Positions 4,616 to 10,537 of a stretch of DNA of 10,537 nucleotides are shown piece by piece. The notes below the pieces were generated by a model, which worked only from the letters and a program-made list of their open reading frames with translations, searched no databases and was not told the origin of the DNA. How positions within the stretch are numbered: position 1 is the stretch's first letter; each line of letters starts with the position of its first letter. Source of the DNA: an uncultured bacterium (lineage in GTDB: Bacteria; Pseudomonadota; Gammaproteobacteria; Burkholderiales; Burkholderiaceae_E); the NCBI GenBank assembly GCA_903864485.1, contig CAIPGD010000469.1:1-10537 (forward strand), read 5' to 3'. Position numbers and translations under genes: made by a program.

Positions 4616-7136
4616 AAAGCCAAAGTACCTTGCGGCGCAATTCAAGATCTTGAAACAACAAATTCGACGGACCGATGTGAGTGACCTGCCCAGTTTCGAG
4701 CGCCACAGTACGATCGGAGAGCGCCAAGGCCAGATCCAGGTGATGATCAACAATCACGATGGAGATCTCATGGCGCAGCCGATCAAAAGCCTCAAACAGT
4801 TCCTCAACAACGGCTGGGGCGAGACCCTCAAACGGCTCATCGAGCAGCAGGATCTTGGTATCCCCCGATAATGCCCTCGCAACTGCAACCATCTGCTGCT
4901 CGCCCCCGGAGAGATAATCAGCAGGAGACCGCCAGCGCTCCCGAATTCTTGGGAAAAACTCGAAGATGCGCTCTTCTTCCCAAAACACACCCTGGCCATT
5001 GCGGCGTCGCATCCGACCGAGTTCAAGGTTCTCTGCTACCGACATTCCGGAAAACAACCCCCGGCCCTGGGGAACATAAGAGACACCACGGCGCGTAATC
5101 TCGGCCGACGGATCGCGGGCCAGAGCCATTCCACTCAGACTGATTTCCCCACTTGCTGGCGGAGCGATCCCCACGATCGTTTTGAGCAAGGTCGACTTCC
5201 CGGCCCCATTTCGACCCAACAAGGCGACGATTTCATGCTCAGCAACATGGAAACTCACGTCACGCAAAATGTGGCTCTTGCCATAGTAGGTGTTGACCCG
5301 GTCCAATCGAAGAAGTTCGCGGTCAACAACGGCTGATTCACGGTGCCTACCCGCCAAGGCCTCCGATCCGGAGCCAATATAAACCTCCTGAACCCGTTTT
5401 GAATCGCGCGCATCGTTTACGCCGCCATCCACCAGTACCGCCCCCTCGTTCATGACAGTGACCGCGTCCGCCAACGCAAAAACCCGGTCGATATCGTGTT
5501 CGACCAACAACACCGGAAGGTCCTGAGAGATCTGCTTGATGAGGTCCCCGACCCGTTGACGTTCGAGCGCTGCCAGCCCCGCCAGTGGCTCATCCAGAAG
5601 CAAGATGCGCGGCTTGGTTGCGAGCGCCAGCGACATGTCCAGAAGTCGCTGCCCGCCGTAGGACAGTGACGAGGCCTCGGCTCCCTCCACACCGGCCAAA
5701 CCCATGGTGCGCAAGATGGCCTGGGTTTGCTCATTGACCTGCTGAAGGGACTCCGCATTAATCCAGCAGCCAAATCGGTTGGGATCACGCGCCTGAACCG
5801 CCAGTCGCACGTTCTCGGCCACCGTTAGAGCCGGAAACAGATTCGTAATCTGAAATGAACGGCCAACCCCGGCTCGAGTGATCGCCTCTGGCGACATCCC
5901 CGCAATCGATTGCCCCTCGAGGGTGATTGCACCTTCATCCGGATTGAACTGCCCAGAAATCAGGTTGAACGCGGTTGTCTTACCCGCACCATTCGGTCCA
6001 ATCAGCGCGTGAAGCGTTCGATCAGTGACAGTAAAATTCACCCCCTGAACCGCCCGAATACCACCAAAGCTCTTGCGAAGGCCCCGGACCTCAAGGATTG
6101 GTTGGGACCCGGCGGCCAGCGGCTTCAAGAACTCCGGCAAGGTCGTGCTCCCGGCCTGACGGCCGGACATTGCAGCGTCGCCTAACCGTTGCCGACGAAA
6201 TGGCGCCGTGACGCGTGCGTAGAGGCCGACCAACCCGTCGGGCGAAAAAACAATGAATCCGACAAAGAGGAGGCCAAACACCAAAAGCCAATTCTCAGTC
6301 AGGCTCGAGAGGTAGTCCCGAAAAATAACGAAGAACAGGGCACCGATGGCTGGTCCGATAAAGGAGCGCATTCCGCCAATGATCACCATGGCCAAAAGCT
6401 CACCCGAGAACGCCACGGAAATTGGCTCCGCCGACGTCATCCGATTTTTGAACAGCAATAGAACGCCCGCCAAACCGGTCAAGGAGGTCGACAGCACAAA
6501 GGCAATCAACTTGTATTGATCGGTCGAATAACCCAGAAACCGAGCCCGTTGCTCGTTTTCGCGGATCGCAACCAATACCGTTCCAAGCGGTGACCGATGG
6601 AAGCGCCAAAGCACTGCGCCCGCCAGCATTGTGATGACCGCAACCAAGACGTAGTAGCCCTGCGCTGTCTCCAGATCCACCCCCCAAAGCGCCGGGCGGA
6701 CAATGCCGCCCAAACCATTTTCACCGCCAGTCAAGGCGGTCCAGCGAAATGCGACCGAGTACAACATCGCCGACATCGCAAGGGTCAGCAGCGAAAAATA
6801 GACACCGCGCCTGCGTAGGACCAAATAGCCGAAAGTGAGCGCAACTGCGACCACAATGCCTATACCAACGAATGCGGGCATCACAAAATCACCAGGAAAC
6901 CAATGCAACTGGGCCAACGCGGTGGCATAGGCAGCCAATCCAAACCAGGCGCCGTGGCCAAATGACGTTAGGCCAGTCGTTCCGACAAGAACATTCAGCG
7001 CCATGCACGCAAGGCCAAAAATCACGACTTCAGTTGCGGAACTGACGCCTAGCCCAAGTGATGTCATCAGGAAGGGCAGAATGACCAAACCAATGGCCAA
7101 ATAGAGGAGATCGCGTTTCTGGGGCATCGGTTTCAC
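4614..7136 (-). CDS. LivM-LivG-LivF triple fusion: permease plus two ATPases of a branched-chain amino acid-type (HAAT) ABC importer
   Basis: One uninterrupted 840-residue frame carries three subunits that are usually separate. Residues ~10-305 are a LivM permease with about eight membrane helices, including the TGLTSFGHGAW segment (54-64) and the cytoplasmic coupling loop RENEQRARFLGY (192-203). After a linker (~310-345) comes LivG: Walker A GPNGAGKT (380-387), Q-loop Gln429, signature LSYGGQ (491-496), Walker B ILLLDEP (511-517) and His547. After a second linker (~585-608) comes LivF: GRNGAGKS (641-648), Gln690, LSGGEQQ (742-748), ILLLDEP (762-768) and His798. All motifs are intact, so this is a fusion and not decay. 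Start GTG 7136 forms a GTGA overlap with the livH stop; an ATG at 7127 is the alternative. With LivH (permease) and LivK (binding protein) it makes a complete importer. LivM-LivG fusions are known. I recall three-part fusions only as uncommon. The solute could be any small organic acid, amino acid or amide. Confidence 0.93.
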   Translation of the reverse strand: MKPMPQKRDLLYLAIGLVILPFLMTSLGLGVSSATEVVIFGLACMALNVLVGTTGLTSFGHGAWFGLAAYATALAQLHWFPGDFVMPAFVGIGIVVAVALTFGYLVLRRRGVYFSLLTLAMSAMLYSVAFRWTALTGGENGLGGIVRPALWGVDLETAQGYYVLVAVITMLAGAVLWRFHRSPLGTVLVAIRENEQRARFLGYSTDQYKLIAFVLSTSLTGLAGVLLLFKNRMTSAEPISVAFSGELLAMVIIGGMRSFIGPAIGALFFVIFRDYLSSLTENWLLVFGLLFVGFIVFSPDGLVGLYARVTAPFRRQRLGDAAMSGRQAGSTTLPEFLKPLAAGSQPILEVRGLRKSFGGIRAVQGVNFTVTDRTLHALIGPNGAGKTTAFNLISGQFNPDEGAITLEGQSIAGMSPEAITRAGVGRSFQITNLFPALTVAENVRLAVQARDPNRFGCWINAESLQQVNEQTQAILRTMGLAGVEGAEASSLSYGGQRLLDMSLALATKPRILLLDEPLAGLAALERQRVGDLIKQISQDLPVLLVEHDIDRVFALADAVTVMNEGAVLVDGGVNDARDSKRVQEVYIGSGSEALAGRHRESAVVDRELLRLDRVNTYYGKSHILRDVSFHVAEHEIVALLGRNGAGKSTLLKTIVGIAPPASGEISLSGMALARDPSAEITRRGVSYVPQGRGLFSGMSVAENLELGRMRRRNGQGVFWEEERIFEFFPRIRERWRSPADYLSGGEQQMVAVARALSGDTKILLLDEPFEGLAPAVVEELFEAFDRLRHEISIVIVDHHLDLALALSDRTVALETGQVTHIGPSNLLFQDLELRRKVLWL
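6151..6166 (-). repeat. Strong hairpin inside the LivM-LivG linker, next to an internal ATG
   Basis: Two perfect 6-bp all-G/C arms (CCGGCC and GGCCGG) flank a 4-base loop. In the mRNA (- strand) the hairpin begins one base after an in-frame ATG codon (6170-6168, residue Met323), in the linker that joins the permease to the first ATPase. It could slow ribosomes between domains, or be a remnant of a former livG start region. No T-run follows, so it is not a terminator. Confidence 0.6.
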
Positions 7137-8020
7137 TCAAAGCGCTGGATGCGCTCCCCAAACAAACCCCGCGGGCGGATCAGCAAAACCAGCAACATCA
7201 GCAAATAGATTGAGGCCTCTGACTGCTCCGGATACCCCAACGCGGTCACCACGCCCTTGGTCACACCCACAATGACTGCAGCGAGTACCACGCCCCAAAA
7301 TGACCCCAGACCGCCGATCACGACGACGACAAACGCGGAGGTAATAATCTCCGCTCCCATCGCTGGGTGAATCGAGAAAATCGGCGCGAGCATCACGCCG
7401 GCCAAGCCCGCCAGGCCCACTCCCAGAAATGCAACCGCGGCCATATAGGGTTGGAGTGAAATTCCGAGCGCGCCCAGCATTTCCGGGTTTTGCACCCCCG
7501 CGCGCACAACCCGCCCAAAGGGGGTGCGTTGCAATAACAGCCAAAGCCCCGCAACGCACAAAACCGCCACGCTCAAAATAAGAAGCCGATAGCGGGGATA
7601 AACGAAATCGCCAATGAAAATCTGGCCACGCAATTCAGGCGGAATCGACCATGACAGCGGCGCTGCGCCAAACACCATCCGCAGCAACTGCTCAGCCACC
7701 ATCGCCAATCCAAAAGTAAGCAACAACGAAAGCGCTGGATCACTCTTGTAAAACCGGCGAAAAAGGACGCGCTCAATCACGACGCCCAGGCAACCGACCA
7801 CCAGGGGCGAAAGAATCGCCGCGCTGGTGAATCCGAGGTGATTGCCGATGCTCAACGCGAGGTACGCGCCGATCGCGTAGAAGGCGCCGTGCGCCAGGTT
7901 GACGATACCGCCGAGTGAAAAAATCAGCGACAAACCTAGCGCAATCAACAGGTAATAGGCCCCAGCGAGAAGCCCATTCAGCAGATGTTGAAGAAAAAGC
8001 ACAATCAGGCCATCTTGCAC
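7133..8020 (-). CDS. livH: Branched-chain amino acid-type ABC transporter permease (LivH)
   Basis: This 295-residue inner-membrane protein has about eight hydrophobic helices and the LivH landmarks: LLNGLLAGAYYLLIALGLSL at the N-terminus, GGIVNLAHGAFYAIGAY (37-53), the coupling loop PFGRVVRAGVQNPEMLGALGI (167-187), SAFVVVVIGGLGSFWG (228-243) and the closing RPRGLFG (282-288). It should form the membrane channel as a heterodimer with the LivM part of the neighbouring fusion. The start is GTG. An in-frame TGA lies immediately before it, so this is the earliest possible start. It overlaps the 3' end of the binding-protein gene by 16 bases, and its own stop overlaps the next start as GTGA. Both suggest translational coupling. 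The symbol denotes the family; transport of leucine or valine specifically is not implied. Confidence 0.94.
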   Translation of the reverse strand: MQDGLIVLFLQHLLNGLLAGAYYLLIALGLSLIFSLGGIVNLAHGAFYAIGAYLALSIGNHLGFTSAAILSPLVVGCLGVVIERVLFRRFYKSDPALSLLLTFGLAMVAEQLLRMVFGAAPLSWSIPPELRGQIFIGDFVYPRYRLLILSVAVLCVAGLWLLLQRTPFGRVVRAGVQNPEMLGALGISLQPYMAAVAFLGVGLAGLAGVMLAPIFSIHPAMGAEIITSAFVVVVIGGLGSFWGVVLAAVIVGVTKGVVTALGYPEQSEASIYLLMLLVLLIRPRGLFGERIQRFE

Positions 8021-9249
8021 TCATTCTCTTCGCTGGTGGTCGCGATGACCTCCAGAGATTCGTTTGGCCCAGGCACCGGGGCAGACGAGCGGAAAATGTC
8101 GTAGTTGTTCTTGATCTCATTCACGGGTAGGGCCTGCACCGTATACATCTCATGCATCATTTGGTGATCGGCCTTGCGGAAATACCCCTCCCGAGTTTTC
8201 ATCAGACCAAACTTCGCACCCTTTTCAAAGTGTTCAACCAGTTTGGCTGATTCCGTTGATTTAGTCTCCGCCATCGCCTGCAGCGTCAGACGGATCGCGT
8301 TGTAGTCACCCCACGCCTGATTCTCGGGGGGGCGGCCATACCGCTTCGTGAATTCAGCGACAAATTTCTTGGTTTCAGCGGTTTCAATCAGGTGATGCCA
8401 GACAACCGGCCAAGTCCCCAGAAAATTCCCACGACCGGCACCCCATGCCAATGCGGTGTCAAATCCAAAACCAGCGACCGGAAATGCCAGCCCGAATTCC
8501 GAGTACTGCTTGAGGAAGTTCGTGATCTGATTGCCCGCGAGGTTCGAGATAACGAGATCAGGTTTCGCATTCCGGATCTCAAGCAACAGGGGCGAAAAGT
8601 CGGTGGCATCGGTCGGAACCAACTTGTCCGCGGCGAAATCACCGCCATTAGCCGACATGAACCGCTTGGACACCCGCAGCAGATCATGACCAAAGGCGTA
8701 ATCGGCCGTCAACGAAAACCACTTCTTCCCCTTCACCAGCCCCTGCGCCATCAGCGACCGGCCGCAGGTTTTCACGTACATCGAATTCTGGCTTTCAATG
8801 TGGAACATGTACTTTTTGCAGCCCTTGCCACGCAGCTCATCTGAATTCGCGCCGGTGTTAATAAAGAGCGTCCTTGCACGTTCCGTTACCTGGCTCAGCG
8901 ACAGGGCAGATGCAGACGATATCTCGCCGATGATGCAAGCCACCTTATCGCGCTCGATCATTCGCTCGGCTTTCGTTGAGGCGGTCTGAGGGTTAACGGA
9001 ATCTTCTTTCAAGAGTTCGATCTTCCGTCCAAGGACGCCGCCCGCAGCGTTCGCCTCGGCCACCGCCATATCCGCAGCCTGAACTGCGTACTCGCCCAGC
9101 GGCCCTAAGAATCCTGTTCGAGGCGTTAGATGTCCGATGCGGATCACATCGGATTGCCCGCGACTGATTGCAGGAAATCCGAGCGAGGCGGCAACGACCG
9201 ATGCCCCGGCCAACGCGGTACGTCGTCCCTGATTGACGGATGAGCTCAT
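8005..9249 (-). CDS. Periplasmic substrate-binding protein of the Liv/HAAT ABC importer (LivK-like)
   Basis: The protein has 414 residues. The N-terminus carries a twin-arginine-like signal (QGRRTALAG at 7-15, a hydrophobic stretch, then FPAISRGQS), so export folded through Tat is plausible. The mature part is a type I periplasmic binding fold: VIRIGHLTPRTGFLGPLGEY (35-54) in the first lobe, NAAGGVLGRKIELL (67-80), IIGEISSASAL (106-116), NTGANSDEL (131-139), the YAFGHDLL hinge segment (184-191) and SNLAGNQI (235-242). Cys144 and Cys162 could form a disulfide. LivK relatives bind amino acids, but this family branch also serves urea, amides, aromatic acids and other carboxylates; the ligand is unknown. 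Start ATG 9249 has GGAG 10 bases upstream, slightly far. It is the first gene of the six-gene operon and divergent from the SDR gene across 105 bases. The three subunits together complete one importer. Confidence 0.93.
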   Translation of the reverse strand: MSSSVNQGRRTALAGASVVAASLGFPAISRGQSDVIRIGHLTPRTGFLGPLGEYAVQAADMAVAEANAAGGVLGRKIELLKEDSVNPQTASTKAERMIERDKVACIIGEISSASALSLSQVTERARTLFINTGANSDELRGKGCKKYMFHIESQNSMYVKTCGRSLMAQGLVKGKKWFSLTADYAFGHDLLRVSKRFMSANGGDFAADKLVPTDATDFSPLLLEIRNAKPDLVISNLAGNQITNFLKQYSEFGLAFPVAGFGFDTALAWGAGRGNFLGTWPVVWHHLIETAETKKFVAEFTKRYGRPPENQAWGDYNAIRLTLQAMAETKSTESAKLVEHFEKGAKFGLMKTREGYFRKADHQMMHEMYTVQALPVNEIKNNYDIFRSSAPVPGPNESLEVIATTSEENECKMA

Positions 9250-9303
9250 AACTGATTATCTCCAGCTTCGTTTTGGAATTGGTAAGGCCACGTTGGAGCC
9301 TGA

Positions 9304-9325
9304 AGTCAATTTCGAACCCAGTCAA
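9304..9325 (-). promoter_or_regulatory. Paired TTGACT elements in the livK/SDR divergent gap
   Basis: On the - strand TTGACT occurs twice (9325-9320 and 9309-9304), 16 bases start to start, with a TTCGAA palindrome between them (9311-9316). Each resembles a -35 hexamer for the livK operon, but neither has a convincing -10 at 16-18 bases. The pair may instead be a direct-repeat operator. This is the only gap that can hold the promoters of both livK and the SDR gene. Confidence 0.25.
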
Positions 9326-9344
9326 CCAAGGTAAACCCCATCTC

Positions 9345-9349
9345 AGGAG
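9345..9349 (+). promoter_or_regulatory. Ribosome binding site of the SDR gene
   Basis: AGGAG with a 5-base spacer before ATG 9355. It confirms that start. Confidence 0.8.
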
Positions 9350-9354
9350 CAGCT

Positions 9355-10131
9355 ATGGATCTCGGCATTAAGGGATTAAGGGTCATGATTTCTGCGGGCG
9401 CGCAGGGAATCGGTCTCGCGGTCGCCCGGGCATTTGTCAGGGAAGGCGCGGTCGTTTCGGTTTGTGACGTGAATGTAGCGGCCGTCGATGCACTTGGAAA
9501 ATCCGACCCAGCCATCCATGCGTCGGTCTGCGATGTGGCCAACCGGGCCCAAGTAAAGCAGTGGTTCGATTTGGCTTTGGCGCACCTCGGTGGACTTGAC
9601 TGCCTGATTAATAACGCAGGGATTGCAGGGCCCACCGGCAAAGTCGATGAGATCGATCCTGAAGAGTGGGATCGTTGCCTCGCCGTCGACTTAACGGGGC
9701 AATTCAATTGCACCCGACTGGCCGTCGGTGCTTTGCGGCACTCCAGCAATGCCAGCATCCTGAATGTTTCCTCGCTCGCAGGGCGCCTCGGATTCGCATT
9801 ACGCACGCCCTATGCTGCAGCCAAGTGGGGTGTAATTGGCTTCATGAAATCGCTCGCGATCGAATTGGGCGGCGACGGAATCCGGGTGAACGGACTCTTG
9901 CCAGGGGTCGTTTCCGGCGAGCGGCAACACCGTGTGCTCAGCGCAAAAGCTCAGGCTAAAGGCGTCACTTTTGAAGAAATTGAAAAAAGCGCCTTTGCTG
10001 CGACTTCCATCAAGCAATACGTGAGCCCCGAGCAACTCGCCGACTATGCGGTCTTTCTTGCCAGCCCAAGAGCCTCGACAATCTCAGGGCAGGCGCTCTC
10101 GGTCTGCGGCGACACCAACATGCTAAGTTGA
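9355..10131 (+). CDS. Short-chain dehydrogenase/reductase (classical SDR)
   Basis: At 258 residues this is a full classical SDR, an NAD(P)-dependent alcohol/ketone oxidoreductase of the cytoplasm. The cofactor loop is SAGAQGIG (13-20), a variant of TGxxxGIG in which the first Gly is Ala. Asp38 after the second strand (VCDVN) favours NAD over NADP. CDV (59-61) and NNAG (86-89) follow. The catalytic residues are Ser140 (NVSSLAG), Tyr153 and Lys157 (YAAAK). The usual helix-4 Asn of the tetrad is replaced by Asp112 (VDLTG). RVNGLLPGVV (177-186) and the C-terminal ISGQALSVCGD (243-253) are typical. A good Shine-Dalgarno sets the start. The gene is divergent from the transporter operon and shares its control region, so it probably serves the same pathway by oxidising or reducing a hydroxyl of the imported compound. 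The substrate cannot be assigned. It converges on the dihydrolipoyl dehydrogenase gene 28 bases away. Confidence 0.92.
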   Translation: MDLGIKGLRVMISAGAQGIGLAVARAFVREGAVVSVCDVNVAAVDALGKSDPAIHASVCDVANRAQVKQWFDLALAHLGGLDCLINNAGIAGPTGKVDEIDPEEWDRCLAVDLTGQFNCTRLAVGALRHSSNASILNVSSLAGRLGFALRTPYAAAKWGVIGFMKSLAIELGGDGIRVNGLLPGVVSGERQHRVLSAKAQAKGVTFEEIEKSAFAATSIKQYVSPEQLADYAVFLASPRASTISGQALSVCGDTNMLS

Positions 10132-10159
10132 GCGTCGATCAGACCGGGATAACCCAGCT

Positions 10160-10537
10160 TCAGGTTGATTTTCGGGCGGGCGGCAGATCGGTACAGGCAC
10201 CTTCAAACACCTCTGCAGCCATGCCGATTGATTCGCCTAAGGTTGGATGGGGGTGAATAGTTCGGCCGATATCAACGGCGTCCGCACCCATCTCAATCGC
10301 TAGGGCGACCTCGCCAATCAAATCGCCTGCATGGGTCCCTACGATCCCACCACCAATGATGCGGTGGGTGGCCTCATCAAACAAAAGCTTCGTAAACCCT
10401 TCATCGCGCCCGTTGGCAATCGCGCGACCACTTGCCGCCCAGGGGAAAACACCCTTCCGCACGGCCAATCCTTCCTTTTTGGCTTCTTCCTCGGTGATAC
10501 CCACCCATGCGATTTCCGGATCCGTGTAGGCCACCGA
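10160..10537 (-). CDS. lpdA: Dihydrolipoyl dehydrogenase (E3), C-terminal 125 residues (runs off the right edge)
   Basis: Only the C-terminal dimerisation domain is in the window. The frame is open to the last base and the upstream part lies outside. It begins SVAYTDPEIAWVG, the conserved junction to the interface domain. It then has GRAIANGRDEGFTKLL and IIGGGIVGTHAGDLIGE, and ends with the catalytic HPHPTLGES motif at visible residues 95-103. His97 is the active-site base, paired with Glu102. The tail CTDLPPARK resembles betaproteobacterial E3 subunits of the pyruvate dehydrogenase complex. E3 is a flavoprotein that reoxidises dihydrolipoamide with NAD. Mercuric or glutathione reductases share the fold, but their C-termini do not have this HPHPTLGES and tail combination. 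The gene is housekeeping in type and marks one border of the catabolic cluster. No intrinsic terminator is visible in the 28-base convergent gap to the SDR gene. Confidence 0.93.
   Translation of the reverse strand, partial: SVAYTDPEIAWVGITEEEAKKEGLAVRKGVFPWAASGRAIANGRDEGFTKLLFDEATHRIIGGGIVGTHAGDLIGEVALAIEMGADAVDIGRTIHPHPTLGESIGMAAEVFEGACTDLPPARKST

Noticed and set aside
4604..4753. N-terminal extension of the 3-hydroxyacid dehydrogenase by 50 residues
   Set aside because: It would overlap the LivF coding region. The ATG at 4603 has a perfect AAGGAG and begins right at the Rossmann fold.
10132..10162. Bidirectional terminator between the SDR and lpdA genes
   Set aside because: Only 4-bp weak pairings and no T-run on either strand.

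Overview
The window looks like chromosomal DNA of a betaproteobacterium, probably in the Burkholderiales. Four things suggest this: a solitary TctC/Bug-type binding protein, a small MXKDX-repeat protein, a dihydrolipoyl dehydrogenase C-terminus of the betaproteobacterial kind, and moderately GC-rich DNA. This is family recognition by eye, with no database search. I saw no tRNA, rRNA, CRISPR array, insertion sequence or phage gene.

Left part (1-830). A truncated exported TPR protein runs leftwards off the window from 363. Divergent from it, across a short promoter-bearing gap, is a 62-residue exported Ala/Lys-rich protein with MKKDE repeats (527-715), closed by a clear intrinsic terminator (764-797). 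Next comes an orphan tripartite-tricarboxylate-type binding protein (830-1846, + strand). It ends 3 bases from the end of the opposing operon.

Centre (1850-9249, all - strand, transcribed right to left). This is one tightly packed operon in the order livK, livH, a livM-livG-livF fusion, a lambda-crystallin/L-gulonate-dehydrogenase-like 3-hydroxyacid dehydrogenase, a beta-keto acid cleavage enzyme (BKACE, DUF849) and an HpcH/HpaI aldolase. Several junctions overlap or share a stop codon with a Shine-Dalgarno. A short-chain dehydrogenase/reductase (9355-10131) is divergent from livK and shares its upstream gap.

Right edge. The 3' end of a dihydrolipoyl dehydrogenase gene (- strand) converges on the SDR gene. 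It is a housekeeping boundary to the accessory catabolic cluster.

Working model (inference). The Liv-type ABC transporter imports an organic acid. The CRYL1-like enzyme oxidises a free 3-hydroxy acid to a 3-keto acid, and BKACE uses acetyl-CoA to split that into acetoacetate and a shortened acyl-CoA. The SDR and the aldolase process another alcohol or aldol in the same substrate. The logic parallels bacterial carnitine breakdown, but the BKACE lacks the acidic residue that reads a cationic substrate, so the real substrate is probably something else. The most unusual single gene is the three-domain LivM-LivG-LivF fusion, with a strong hairpin and an internal ATG at its permease/ATPase junction.
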